Assembly: GCA_017457955.1 (NCBI GenBank)
Contig: JAFTGL010000015.1
Location: 54,212-118,211 of the forward strand
Direction of reading: 5' to 3'
Length of the DNA stretch: 64,000 nucleotides
Source of the DNA: Ruminococcus sp.
Lineage (GTDB): Bacteria; Bacillota; Clostridia; Oscillospirales; Acutalibacteraceae
Position numbers and translations under genes: made by a program. Positions 1 through 7,829 of this stretch are shown here, piece after piece (the stretch's first letter is position 1; each line of letters begins with the position of its first letter). The notes below the pieces were generated by a model. It did no database searches. It was given only the letters and a program-made list of their open reading frames with translations, and was not told the DNA's origin.

Positions 1-98
1 AGCCTGCTGCCGCTAAGGGTCAGTATATCAAGAGCTGTGCGGTCACCTCTACCATGGGTCCGTCCGTTCGTATCAACCCGACCAAGTTCGGCGTCTGA
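1..98 (+). CDS. rplA: 50S ribosomal protein L1, C-terminal fragment
   Basis: Only the last 31 codons are in the window. They are read in frame from base 3 and end at TGA 96-98. The peptide contains the L1 C-terminal pattern ([20 protein letters not shown]). L1 binds 23S rRNA at the L1 stalk. The L10 leader, rplJ and rplL follow on the same strand, which is the usual rplKAJL order in bacteria. The upstream part of the gene lies outside the window. Confidence 0.9.
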   Translation, partial: PAAAKGQYIKSCAVTSTMGPSVRINPTKFGV

Positions 99-144
99 TA
101 AATCGTTATTAAGCCGAAAGGCTTGATATATAAAATCGCTGTTC

Positions 145-278
145 TAAAGACAACAGGTTCCTTTAGGTATAATGACTTCGGTCGCCTGTCGAGGGAAGCA
201 GAAGCGTTGCGTTATGCGCGACGTGAATCAACATGTTTGATGATTTCCGCCTCTCCTCGCAAGGGAGAGGTTTTTCTT
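145..278 (+). promoter_or_regulatory. Ribosomal protein L10 leader (autoregulatory mRNA structure)
   Basis: The rplA-rplJ gap holds the conserved elements of the Firmicute L10 leader: an AGACAACAGGT segment near 147, a GCCTGTCGAGG segment near 184, and an intrinsic terminator at 250-278. In this family the L10(L12)4 complex binds the leader and represses rplJL. The terminator inside the leader suggests control by premature termination. The boundaries are estimated by eye, not from a covariance model. Confidence 0.8.
250..278 (+). terminator. Intrinsic terminator/attenuator in the L10 leader
   Basis: CCTCTCC and GGAGAGG pair around a short CGCAAG-type loop and are followed by a run of T. The hairpin sits about 145 bases before the rplJ start. 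It therefore probably acts as an attenuator for rplJL and not as the end of rplA alone. Confidence 0.75.
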
Positions 279-420
279 TAAGAAATTGCTTCGTTCCGAA
301 ACCACCGTTGAAGATGGCTGTCAATATGAGAGCTTCGGATAGGTGGGATTGGATGCAACATCATGTTGCTGTTTTTTAGGAAAGCGACAAATTACTTTTT
401 TACCACGGAGGTGAAATAAT

Positions 421-1017
421 TTGCCAAGCGCTAAGGTTTTAGAACAGAAGAAGGCTATCGTAGCAGAGCTCGCAGACCGTCTGAAGAACTCCGTCACAGG
501 TGTTCTGGTCAGCTATGAGGGTATCAACGTTGCTGACGATACCGCCATGCGTAAGGAGCTGCGTGAAGCAGGCATCAAGTACAGCGTTGTCAAGAACACT
601 CTGCTGTCTCGTGCATGTGAGGAGGCTGAGCTGACAGGCTTACAGACTACTCTCGCCGGCACTACCGCTATCGCTACCAGCGACGAGGATTACGCTGCTG
701 CTGCCCGTATTCTGTCCAACTATGCCAAGAAGATCAAGACCTTTGAGGTCAAGGGCGGTTATCTCGACGGTGAAGTCGTCGATTTAGCTACCATCGACAG
801 CCTTGCGAAGCTGCCCACCAGAGAGGTACTCCTCGCAAACGTTCTGGGCGCATTCCAGGCTCCCATCGCATCCTTTGCACGCGCGATCCAGGCTATCGTC
901 GATGACGGCGGTATCGAGGCTTGCCTTGCCAAGAAAGCTCCTGCCGAGGAAGCTGCTGCTCCCGCTGACGACGCGTCGCCGGAAGCTGCTCCTGCTGAAG
1001 CTCCTGCTGCTGAATAA
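421..1017 (+). CDS. rplJ: 50S ribosomal protein L10
   Basis: L10 anchors L7/L12 dimers to 23S rRNA and forms the base of the ribosomal stalk. The start is TTG, chosen because GGAGGTG lies just upstream (406-412) and the N-terminus PSAKVLEQKKAIVAEL matches the family. At 198 residues it is longer than the typical 165-175. The excess is a C-terminal tail of about 25 residues made of Ala, Pro, Glu and Asp, which may extend the L12-binding region. It precedes rplL and lies downstream of the L10 leader, so it is probably autoregulated. Confidence 0.95.
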   Translation: MPSAKVLEQKKAIVAELADRLKNSVTGVLVSYEGINVADDTAMRKELREAGIKYSVVKNTLLSRACEEAELTGLQTTLAGTTAIATSDEDYAAAARILSNYAKKIKTFEVKGGYLDGEVVDLATIDSLAKLPTREVLLANVLGAFQAPIASFARAIQAIVDDGGIEACLAKKAPAEEAAAPADDASPEAAPAEAPAAE

Positions 1018-1193
1018 TCTGCAGGCAAGAAGATCGTTTAACATTTGTTGACGATCAGACGTGCGGTCATAAAAAAGTGACGCGCGCGTCCTGCTGAATC
1101 AAAGCAGTATTTGGATGTGGAATCCAAATACGGACACACGTGTCCACCACTATTATCTTATTAAAATTACTACTAAAATTGGAGGAAATTAAA

Positions 1194-1571
1194 ATGGCAT
1201 CTGAAAAGATCACTGCTATTATTGAAGAATTAAAGACCCTCACAGTTCTCGAGCTCGCAGATCTCGTACACGCTGTAGAGGATGAGTTCGGCGTATCCGC
1301 TGCTGCCGCTGTTGCAGTTGCAGGTCCTGCTGCAGGCGCTGCTGAAGAAGCTGCTGCTAAGACTGAGTTCGACGTTATCCTGAAGTCCCCGGGCAGCGGC
1401 AAGATCGCTGTTATCAAGGTTGTTCGTGAGATCACCGGTCTGGGTCTGAAGGAAGCTAAGGCTCTGGTTGACGGCGCTCCCAAGCCTGTTAAGGAAGCTG
1501 TTTCTGAGGATGAGGCTAACTCCATCAAGGCTAAGCTCGAAGAAGCCGGCGCTGAGGTTGAGGTTAAGTAA
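1194..1571 (+). CDS. rplL: 50S ribosomal protein L7/L12
   Basis: The acidic stalk protein that recruits translation GTPases. The ATG at 1194 is preceded by GGAGG (1181-1185). The product of 125 residues has the expected N-terminal dimerisation domain, an Ala/Gly-rich hinge (about 38-55) and the C-terminal domain with the EKTEFDV-like start and the [20 protein letters not shown] core. An in-frame upstream extension exists but has no ribosome binding site. A strong terminator follows. Confidence 0.97.
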   Translation: MASEKITAIIEELKTLTVLELADLVHAVEDEFGVSAAAAVAVAGPAAGAAEEAAAKTEFDVILKSPGSGKIAVIKVVREITGLGLKEAKALVDGAPKPVKEAVSEDEANSIKAKLEEAGAEVEVK

Positions 1572-1599
1572 TTTAACTCAAAACGAACTTTTCAACATC

Positions 1600-1630
1600 G
1601 CAGGTATCCGAAAGGGTACCTGCTTTTTTT
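1600..1630 (+). terminator. Intrinsic terminator after rplL
   Basis: GCAGGTATCC and GGGTACCTGC form a 10-bp stem with a GAAA loop, followed by seven T. It closes the ribosomal protein operon. Confidence 0.93.
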
Positions 1631-1632
1631 AA

Positions 1633-1709
1633 TTAGGAATTAGGAGTTAGGAATTAGGAGTTAGGAATTAGGAGTTAGGAATTAGGAGTTAGGAGTTAGG
1701 AGTTAGGAG
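1633..1709. repeat. Tandem heptamer repeat TTAGGAA/TTAGGAG, 11 units
   Basis: Eleven exact 7-base units begin directly after the rplL terminator. The first eight alternate strictly between TTAGGAA and TTAGGAG; the last three are all TTAGGAG. A degenerate unit (TTAAGGG) follows. The array is non-coding and lies between the terminator and the next gene. It looks like slippage-generated low-complexity DNA. Confidence 0.95.
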
Positions 1710-1796
1710 TTAAGGGATAGGATTGTTTTATTTGCTATTTTTTCCACTACATAGTCTGCGGAAAACTGTCAGATACTATCCTCGGGAGATGATGTT

Positions 1797-2171
1797 ATGA
1801 AGAAACAAGGAGACAATTTTTACCGCGGTACGCGTGTCAGCGATATCCGCAACGCGGATACAAACTATCCGTTTACAAACAGTACGCAGGCTGATGGTGC
1901 TAACATCGCGGGTGTTCCGATCGGCGAGCCTTACACATTGGGGAATGATATCCCCGTTTCTGACGGAAACGAGCCGTATATCCCGCGGCATTTGACACCC
2001 GACGAAGAAGATTCGCCTGACAAAAAAGGAAATTATATCGCTCAGCCGGACGGGACGCACATTGCGCCTAACGGAGATGTCATCGAAAATCCGTGGTCGG
2101 AACAGCCTGAGATCAAGCCGGATCATGAGTACACCTCTGAGAAAGAAGATCTGAATCTGATGATCATGTAA
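1797..2171 (+). CDS. Hypothetical hydrophilic protein
   Basis: An ORF of 124 residues with GGAG about 9 bases before its ATG. The product has no signal peptide or membrane segment. It is rich in Asp, Pro, Asn and Gly, with repeated short PDG/PNGD-like turns near its C-terminus. I do not recognise a family. An antisense ORF of similar size spans the same DNA, but the plus-strand frame has the better ribosome binding site and is followed by a terminator. It stands alone between rplL and the convergent hydrogenase operon. Confidence 0.5.
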   Translation: MKKQGDNFYRGTRVSDIRNADTNYPFTNSTQADGANIAGVPIGEPYTLGNDIPVSDGNEPYIPRHLTPDEEDSPDKKGNYIAQPDGTHIAPNGDVIENPWSEQPEIKPDHEYTSEKEDLNLMIM

Positions 2172-2236
2172 GAGAACAGGAAACTGTTTTCGTAGATTAC
2201 TCCACAATGAGTCTGCACAACAATTTTAAATAACAG

Positions 2237-2273
2237 AAACGGGACTATCGCGCTGAATGCGGTAGTCCCGTTT
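2237..2273. terminator. Terminator between convergent genes
   Basis: AAACGGGACTATCGC and GCGGTAGTCCCGTTT form a stem of about 15 bp around a 7-base loop. Flanking A and T stretches on both sides allow it to end both the plus-strand hypothetical gene and the minus-strand hydrogenase operon. Confidence 0.85.
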
Positions 2274-2297
2274 GTTATGAATCGCTACAATTCAATA

Positions 2298-4046
2298 TTA
2301 TTTGATGACGTTCTTCTTTCTCGCTACATAGGAGGTGTGCAGCAGCTCGTGAGCCTTGTGAGAACCGGGCTCGCCGAGGTACTCGTCATAGATCGCCTTG
2401 ATCTCGGGGTTGTCGTGAGACTTTCTGTAAGGCAGGTTGAGGTCGTCCTCATACAGCGCCTTAGCGCGCAGAGCCTTGAGATCGACGAAGTTGCGCACGT
2501 GACCGGGCTGGATGGGCTGACCGCCGCCGTTGACACAGCCGCCGGGGCAGCACATGATCTCGATGAACTGATAATCAGCTTCGCCCGCATGGATCTTGTC
2601 GAGGATGACAGCTGCGTTCTTCAGACCGGAGCATACGGCAACCTTGACGTTCATGCCCGCGACCTCATAGGTGGCTTCCTTGATACCGTCGGTACCGCGA
2701 ACCTCGTTGTAGTCGATCTGCTTGAGATCCTCGCCGGTGAGGACGTCGGCAACGGTTCTCAGCGCCGCTTCCATAACGCCGCCGGTCGCGCCGAAGATGG
2801 TGCCGGCGCCGGTGCCGATACCCATGATCGGGTCAAACTCGCCGTCGGGAAGATCGGTGAACTGGATACCCGCGGTCTTGATCATCTTCGCAAGCTCTCT
2901 GGTGGAGATGGAGATGTCGTTGTCCTGCATGCCGTCGTGACCCTGATCGTCACGGGTGATCTCGAACTTCTTCGCGACGCAAGGCATGACGGATACGACC
3001 ACGATGTCCTTCGGGTCGATGCCAGCCTTCTCGGCGTAGTAGCTCTTGATCATCGCGCCCTGCATCTGCTGCGGGGACTTGCAGGTGGAGAGGTGGGGGA
3101 GAAGGTCGGGATAGTAGTGCTCGCAGAACTTGACCCAACCGGGGGAGCAGGAAGTGATCATCGGCAGAACGCCGCCTTCCTTGACTCTCTGGATGAACTC
3201 GGTGCCCTCTTCCATGATGGTGAGGTCAGCGCCGAAGTTGGTATCAAATACCTTGTCAAAGCCCAGCATATGGAGCGCGGTCGCCATCTTGCCGGTGACG
3301 TTGGTGCCGATCGGCATGCCGAAGCACTCGCCGAGGGTCGCGCGGATAGACGGAGCGGTGTGAACGACAACGTGCTTGGTCGGGTCGGCAAGAGCCTTGA
3401 ATACCTCAGCGGTGTTGTCCTTCTCGACCAGAGCGCCGGTCGGGCAGACGACGGTACACTGACCGCAGCTGACGCAGCTGACGTCTGCCAGATCCTTATC
3501 GAACGCGCAGCCGATCGCGGTGTCGAAGCCGCGGTTGATCGCGCCGATAACGCCGACGTACTGCTCGTTACAAGCGGCTACGCAGCGGCGGCAGAGGATG
3601 CACTTGTTATTGTTGCGGACAAGATGCAGGGTGGAGACGTCCTCGTCATAGTGGGTCTCAGCGCCGACGAACTTCTGCTCGTCTACGCCGTACTCAAGAC
3701 ACAGGGTCTGCAGCTCGCAATTGTCGCTCCTCGGGCAGGACAGGCACTTCTTGTCGTGGTTGGAGAGCAGAAGCTCCAGAGTGGTCTTGCGGTTCTGACG
3801 AATTTCGGGGGTGTTGGTGAAGATCTCGGTGCCTTCACGGTCGATGGGGTATACGCAGGCGGCGACTAAGGAACGCGCGCCCTTTACCTCGCACAGACAC
3901 ATACGGCAAGCGCCGATCTCGTTGATATCTTTCAGATAGCACAGGGTCGGGATTTTGATACCGAACTGATGGCAGGCTTCAAGAATAGTGGTATTTTTCT
4001 CAACGGAATAATCCTTGCCGTTGATTTTGATGTTAAGCATTTCCAT
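2298..4046 (-). CDS. hndD: NAD(P)-linked [FeFe] hydrogenase catalytic subunit
   Basis: Reversibly reduces protons to H2 at the H-cluster in the cytoplasm. Domains in order: a [2Fe-2S] domain (1-80), a His-Cys ligated [4Fe-4S] motif (NHDKKCLSC, about 95-110), two [4Fe-4S] clusters (about 140-215), the H-cluster domain with TSCSPGW, MPCVAKKFE and CCPGGCVNGGGQP motifs, and a C-terminal small-subunit-like domain. The 582-residue length fits HndD. It is last in the order hndA-ATPase-hndB-hndC-hndD, matching the four-subunit NADP/NAD-reducing and electron-bifurcating enzymes. The L1 motif has Ser in place of the second Cys. Confidence 0.95.
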   Translation of the reverse strand: MEMLNIKINGKDYSVEKNTTILEACHQFGIKIPTLCYLKDINEIGACRMCLCEVKGARSLVAACVYPIDREGTEIFTNTPEIRQNRKTTLELLLSNHDKKCLSCPRSDNCELQTLCLEYGVDEQKFVGAETHYDEDVSTLHLVRNNNKCILCRRCVAACNEQYVGVIGAINRGFDTAIGCAFDKDLADVSCVSCGQCTVVCPTGALVEKDNTAEVFKALADPTKHVVVHTAPSIRATLGECFGMPIGTNVTGKMATALHMLGFDKVFDTNFGADLTIMEEGTEFIQRVKEGGVLPMITSCSPGWVKFCEHYYPDLLPHLSTCKSPQQMQGAMIKSYYAEKAGIDPKDIVVVSVMPCVAKKFEITRDDQGHDGMQDNDISISTRELAKMIKTAGIQFTDLPDGEFDPIMGIGTGAGTIFGATGGVMEAALRTVADVLTGEDLKQIDYNEVRGTDGIKEATYEVAGMNVKVAVCSGLKNAAVILDKIHAGEADYQFIEIMCCPGGCVNGGGQPIQPGHVRNFVDLKALRAKALYEDDLNLPYRKSHDNPEIKAIYDEYLGEPGSHKAHELLHTSYVARKKNVIK

Positions 4047-4064
4047 GAAAATATCTCCTTTCCC

Positions 4065-5873
4065 TTAGCCTTTGTAAATAGCCTTGAATTTGCAGGTGTC
4101 GAAGCAGGCGCCGCACTTGATACACTTACTGTGGTCGATCTCGTAAGCGGGCTTCTTCTTACCGGGAGCGACATAGTCGGTGACGGTGATCGCGCCGACC
4201 GGGCACTTGCGGGAGCACATGCCGCATCCGATACATTTCTCTCTGTCGATGGTGTACTCGAGCAGGTCTTTGCAGACGCCCGCGGGGCACTTCTTGTCGA
4301 CAACGTGGGCAATATACTCGTCCTTGAAGTAGCGAAGGGTAGAGAGAACCGGGTTCGGCGCTGTCTGACCCAGACCGCAGAGGGAATTTGCCTTGATGTA
4401 GTAGCAGAGCTGCTCCATCTCGTCGATCATCTCGAGGGTGCCCTGACCCTTGGTGATCTTCTCGAGCATTTCAAGCAGTCTCTTGGTGCCGATACGGCAG
4501 GGGGTACACTTACCGCAGCTCTCGTCGACGGTGAACTCTAGGAAGAACTTCGCGATGTCTACCATACAGTCGGTCTCGTCCATGACGATCAGACCGCCGG
4601 AGCCCATCATGGAGCCGATGGCGAGCAGGTTGTCGTAGTCGATCTCGATGTCGAGGTGCTCAGCCGGAATACAGCCGCCGGAGGGACCGCCTGTCTGGGC
4701 TGCCTTGAACTTCTTGCCGCCGGGGATGCCGCCGCCGATTTCTTCGATGATGGTGCGGAGCGTGGTGCCCATCGGGACTTCGACCAGACCGGTGTGGTTG
4801 ATCTTGCCGCCGAGCGCGAATACTTTGGTACCCTTGCTCTTCTCGGTACCCATGGAAGCGAACCAGTCAGCGCCCTTTAAGATGATCTGGGGGATGTTCG
4901 CGTAGGTCTCAACGTTGTTGAGGGTAGTGGGCTTCTGATACAGACCCTTGACCGCGGGGAACGGAGGACGGGGACGAGGCTCGCCGCGCTTGCCCTCGAT
5001 AGAGGTCATCAGAGCGGTCTCCTCACCGCAGACGAATGCGCCTGCGCCGAGGCGGATCTTGATGTCAAAGTTGAAGCCGGTGCCGAAGATATCTTCGCCC
5101 AACAGACCGTATTCATGCGCCTGATCGATCGCGATCTGGAGACGCTTGACGGCGATGGGGTACTCGGCACGGACGTAGATGTAACCCTGAGAAGCGCCGA
5201 TCGCGTAGCCTGCGATCGCCATTGCTTCCAGTACGACGTGGGGATCGCCCTCGAGTACGGAACGATCCATGAACGCGCCGGGGTCGCCTTCGTCGGCGTT
5301 ACAGCAGACGTACTTCTGATCAGCGTCATTGCCGCGGGCGAATTTCCATTTGAGGCCTGTGGGGAAGCCTGCGCCGCCGCGACCGCGTAAGCCGGAGTCG
5401 AGCATGGTCTGGATGACCTCTTCGGGGGTCATCTCGGTCAGGACCTTACCCAGAGCGGCATAACCGTCGTTGGCGATATAATCGTCGATCTTCTCGGGAT
5501 CGATAACGCCGCAGTTGCGAAGCGCGACGCGCTTCTGCTTCTCATAGAAAGCGGTTTTGTTCAGAGATTTGATGGTGTCTTCCTCGACTGTCTCCTGATA
5601 GAGCAGACGGGTGACGATACGGCCTTTGTTGAGGTGTTCCTCGACGATCTCGGGAACGTCCTCGACCTTGACCATAGAATAGAAGGAGCCTTCGGGATAA
5701 ACGACCATGATCGGACCCAGCGCGCACAGACCGAAACAGCCGGTGGTGATGACGTTGACTTCCTTATCCAGACCCTTCGCCTTGAGCTCTTCTTTGAGCT
5801 TTTCGGCAATCAGTAAGCTGTGTGACGAGGTACAGCCGGTACCGCCGCAAACAAGCACATTAGAACGATACAT
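4065..5873 (-). CDS. hndC: Hydrogenase NADH/flavin subunit (NuoF-like)
   Basis: Carries FMN and the pyridine nucleotide site of the hydrogenase complex. It has an N-terminal thioredoxin-like [2Fe-2S] domain with CGGTGC and TGCFGLC (1-95), the NuoF NADH/FMN domain with GRGGAGFPTGLKW (about 170), an SLBB segment, the NADH_4Fe-4S motif SCGKCTPCRIG, and a C-terminal two-[4Fe-4S] ferredoxin domain (CIGCGMCSRKCP, CIKCGACFDTC). The length of 602 is typical. It starts 12 bases after hndB and ends 19 bases before hndD. Confidence 0.95.
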   Translation of the reverse strand: MYRSNVLVCGGTGCTSSHSLLIAEKLKEELKAKGLDKEVNVITTGCFGLCALGPIMVVYPEGSFYSMVKVEDVPEIVEEHLNKGRIVTRLLYQETVEEDTIKSLNKTAFYEKQKRVALRNCGVIDPEKIDDYIANDGYAALGKVLTEMTPEEVIQTMLDSGLRGRGGAGFPTGLKWKFARGNDADQKYVCCNADEGDPGAFMDRSVLEGDPHVVLEAMAIAGYAIGASQGYIYVRAEYPIAVKRLQIAIDQAHEYGLLGEDIFGTGFNFDIKIRLGAGAFVCGEETALMTSIEGKRGEPRPRPPFPAVKGLYQKPTTLNNVETYANIPQIILKGADWFASMGTEKSKGTKVFALGGKINHTGLVEVPMGTTLRTIIEEIGGGIPGGKKFKAAQTGGPSGGCIPAEHLDIEIDYDNLLAIGSMMGSGGLIVMDETDCMVDIAKFFLEFTVDESCGKCTPCRIGTKRLLEMLEKITKGQGTLEMIDEMEQLCYYIKANSLCGLGQTAPNPVLSTLRYFKDEYIAHVVDKKCPAGVCKDLLEYTIDREKCIGCGMCSRKCPVGAITVTDYVAPGKKKPAYEIDHSKCIKCGACFDTCKFKAIYKG

Positions 5874-5884
5874 TTATGTCCTCC

Positions 5885-6259
5885 TTATTTTTTGATGGCG
5901 CCGATGGTGTACTCGGTGACGACATTGTGGTTGACAAGGTGATCGTTGACGATACGCGGTACCATCTCGGGAGCTACCTTTACGTAGGTGACCTTCTCCT
6001 CGCCGGGAACCTCGATCTCGACGACCGGCTCATACTGGCAGATACCGATGCAGCCTGTCTGGGTGACGGTGATGCTGTCGGTCATACCGCGCTTGGTGAT
6101 CTCTTCGGTAAAAGCGTTGAGAACGGGTCTCGCGCCCGCGGCGATACCGCAGGTAGCCATGCCGACCAGCACTCTGGCGGCGTTGGGGTTCTCTTTTCTG
6201 AGGTCGAGCTGAGCCTTCGCTCTGTCTCTGATAGCCTGTAATTCAGCTAATGATTTCAT
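5885..6259 (-). CDS. hndB: Hydrogenase thioredoxin-like [2Fe-2S] subunit
   Basis: A 124-residue small [2Fe-2S] protein with cysteines in GMATCGIAAGA and TQTGCIGICQYEP, the pattern of HndB. In four-subunit hydrogenases it adds an electron-transfer site between the NuoE-like and flavin subunits. It lies between the ATPase gene and hndC with gaps of only a few bases, so it is co-transcribed and probably translationally coupled. Confidence 0.9.
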   Translation of the reverse strand: MKSLAELQAIRDRAKAQLDLRKENPNAARVLVGMATCGIAAGARPVLNAFTEEITKRGMTDSITVTQTGCIGICQYEPVVEIEVPGEEKVTYVKVAPEMVPRIVNDHLVNHNVVTEYTIGAIKK

Positions 6260-6262
6260 TGC

Positions 6263-6811
6263 TTACGCACCTCCATATATATTTTGGGTATTTTCTTCTA
6301 AAAATGCGGCGATCCATTCCAGCACGTCGGGGGTGTCGAGACTTACGTCGCCGAGTATCTCTCTCAGCTCCCTTGTATCAAGGGTGAAGCTGTCGACGTC
6401 GGTACTGTGGGTAAAGACGAAGTCGATATCCGGATTGCACTGTATCAGGATCTTGATGGTGGAGTTGATATCTCCGAGGGGAGTCATGTCCATGTGCGAC
6501 GGCACGTAGGAGGCGGTGGTGGTGGTTCCTACGTTCTTTTCGCTCTGAATGTCGAAGCTGCCGCCCGTCTGCTCGGCGCTGAGCTTGAACAGCGGTACGC
6601 CTAAGCCGACCTTGCGCGTGGTGCGCGTGGTGAAGAACGGATCAATGACCTGCTGTACCTGCTCCTCAGTCATGCCGCAGCCGTTGTCGGCAATCTCGAT
6701 GGTCAGACTGTCATCCTTCTCGCTCTCTTTCACGGTGATCCGTACCAGCGTCGCTTCGGCGCGAACGGAGTTCTGCGCCACGTCCATGACGTTGAGGGAC
6801 AGCTCTCTCAT
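6263..6811 (-). CDS. GHKL-type ATP-binding protein within the hydrogenase operon
   Basis: A 182-residue histidine-kinase-like ATPase domain protein. The N and G1 boxes are visible (DVAQNSVRAEAT, then IADNGCGM near 48-53), as is a G2-like lid (TRKVGLGVPLFK). There is no phospho-acceptor His domain or sensor, so it is not a complete histidine kinase. It is inserted between hndA and hndB and overlaps hndA by one base (TAATG). The position suggests an activating, assembly or regulatory role for the hydrogenase; the function is inferred. Confidence 0.8.
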   Translation of the reverse strand: MRELSLNVMDVAQNSVRAEATLVRITVKESEKDDSLTIEIADNGCGMTEEQVQQVIDPFFTTRTTRKVGLGVPLFKLSAEQTGGSFDIQSEKNVGTTTTASYVPSHMDMTPLGDINSTIKILIQCNPDIDFVFTHSTDVDSFTLDTRELREILGDVSLDTPDVLEWIAAFLEENTQNIYGGA

Positions 6812-7311
6812 TATGCTCCCTTGTACTTCTTCAGGATACCGGGGATCTCATCAACGGTCAGTCTGCCGTAGACGTCGTCGTTGACCGTCATAACGGGAGC
6901 CAGACCGCAAGCGCCGATGCAGCGGCAGGCTGTCAGCGAGAACTTGCCGTCCTCGGTACATTCCTCAGCCTCGATGCCGAGCTCTTCAGAGAGCTTGTTG
7001 AGCACGTTGCCTGAGCCCTTGACGTAGCAGGCGGTACCGAGGCACACGGAGATGTTGTACTCGCCCTTGGGGGACAGCGCGAACTGGCTGTAGAAGGTCG
7101 CGACGCCGTACACCTCGTCGATCGGAACATCCAGACCCTCAGCAATCATGGTCTGAACCTCCAGCGGCAGATAACCGTAGATATCCTGCGCTTCCTGCAG
7201 TACGGGCATGACCGCACCGGGATCGTCCTTGTGCTTTGCGATGACTTCCTTCAGCTGTGCTTCCTGCTCGGGAGTACCCTTGAACGGCAGGCTGCTGATT
7301 TTCTTAAGCAT
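6811..7311 (-). CDS. hndA: Hydrogenase NuoE-like [2Fe-2S] subunit
   Basis: A 166-residue member of the 24-kDa NADH dehydrogenase subunit family, with the four-cysteine pattern in VCLGTACYVKG and TACRCIGACGLAPV. It transfers electrons between the flavin subunit and the rest of the complex. It is the first gene of the operon. AAGGAGGAATAA precedes the ATG, and a promoter lies about 90 bases upstream. Confidence 0.93.
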   Translation of the reverse strand: MLKKISSLPFKGTPEQEAQLKEVIAKHKDDPGAVMPVLQEAQDIYGYLPLEVQTMIAEGLDVPIDEVYGVATFYSQFALSPKGEYNISVCLGTACYVKGSGNVLNKLSEELGIEAEECTEDGKFSLTACRCIGACGLAPVMTVNDDVYGRLTVDEIPGILKKYKGA

Positions 7312-7404
7312 CTTTATTCCTCCTTGTTAGAAAAATGATGTAAGTGAATTGTAGCAGATAATTCATTATACTGAACAGAATTCAGCCACTATACATACAA
7401 ATAT

Positions 7405-7433
7405 AATATAACATATTTGTAACGGATTGTCTA
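7405..7433 (-). promoter_or_regulatory. Candidate sigma-A promoter for hndABCD
   Basis: On the minus strand TAGACA, a 17-base spacer and TATATT lie upstream of hndA and leave a leader of about 90 bases. I saw no clear Rex-type TTGTTAAn4TTAACAA site. An inverted repeat (AGTTAG...CTAACT, 7496-7513) about 65 bases further upstream could bind a regulator. Confidence 0.5.
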
Positions 7434-7583
7434 TAAATTAACGCAACTTTTTCGTGTAAAATACTGCAAAATGTGCGAAATTTTACAGGATTCTTAGTTA
7501 GCTTTGACTAACTTCCGAAGCAGGAAGAACAGTGAGGATTTGTTAGCTTAAGACAATCTTCTTAATATTCTGAAAAAGAATCA

Positions 7584-7617
7584 TTTCCTGCAAAAGTTCT
7601 TGTGCTTTGCAGGGAAA
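7584..7617. repeat. Hairpin upstream of the hydrogenase operon
   Basis: TTTCCTGCAAA and TTTGCAGGGAAA form an 11-12 bp stem around an 11-base loop in the 500-base gap between the two hydrogenase-related operons. No T run follows on the plus strand. On the minus strand a T-rich stretch follows only after several bases. Its role is unknown. Confidence 0.6.
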
Positions 7618-7635
7618 GAAACATTAGGGGTTTTA

Positions 7636-7791
7636 TACTAATATTCAATAAAAGACTTTAAACAGATATTAGCGGAAAATTTTGCAGAGCGCGGCGGAGG
7701 TCGCAGGCATACTGCCGTATGTCAAGACCGACAACAAAGCTATGCGAAATTTTACGCAATAGATGTTAAAGAGTTTTATGGAATATTAGTA
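7636..7791 (+). mobile_element. MITE-like 156-bp element, copy 1
   Basis: The ends are imperfect inverted repeats of about 25 bases: TACTAATATTCAATAAAA at the left and TTTTATGGAATATTAGTA at the right. The interior is GC-rich and includes GCAGAGCGCGGCGG and ACAAAGCTATGCG. An element of exactly the same length, in opposite orientation and clearly homologous throughout, lies at 33126-33281. It contains no ORF. It separates the hydrogenase operon from the sensor operon. I assigned plus orientation arbitrarily. Confidence 0.85.
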
Positions 7792-7802
7792 TTTTATAAA
7801 TC

Positions 7803-7829
7803 AAACCGCCTTGCGCTTCTGCAAGACGG
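7803..7829 (-). terminator. Terminator of the sensor-hydrogenase operon
   Basis: On the minus strand ACCGTCTTGC and GCAAGGCGGT pair around AGAAGC and are followed by TTTGATTT. It begins directly after the PHP gene stop codon. Confidence 0.85.

Noticed and set aside
99-420. tRNA or small RNA gene other than the L10 leader
   Set aside because: No cloverleaf with T-loop GGTTCGAATCC-type sequence seen here or in any other gap. The structure is accounted for by the leader.
1633-1709. TTAGGAG repeats as a CRISPR array or telomere-like origin
   Set aside because: The units are 7 bases with no spacers, and nothing supports a chromosome end.
1776-2207. Minus-strand ORF of 143 codons
   Set aside because: Overlaps the plus-strand hypothetical gene, lacks a good ribosome binding site, and has a biased Arg/Ile-rich composition.
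2277-3869. Plus-strand ORF of 530 codons
   Set aside because: It is antisense to hndD, which has full hydrogenase motifs. It arises from the third-position GC bias of the real gene.
2298-4046. Inactive hydrogenase because L1 reads TSCSPGW, not TSCCPGW
   Set aside because: The second position in this motif varies between Cys and Ser in the hydrogenase family patterns I know, and all other motifs are intact. I therefore call it a catalytic subunit, though a structure-based check is worthwhile.
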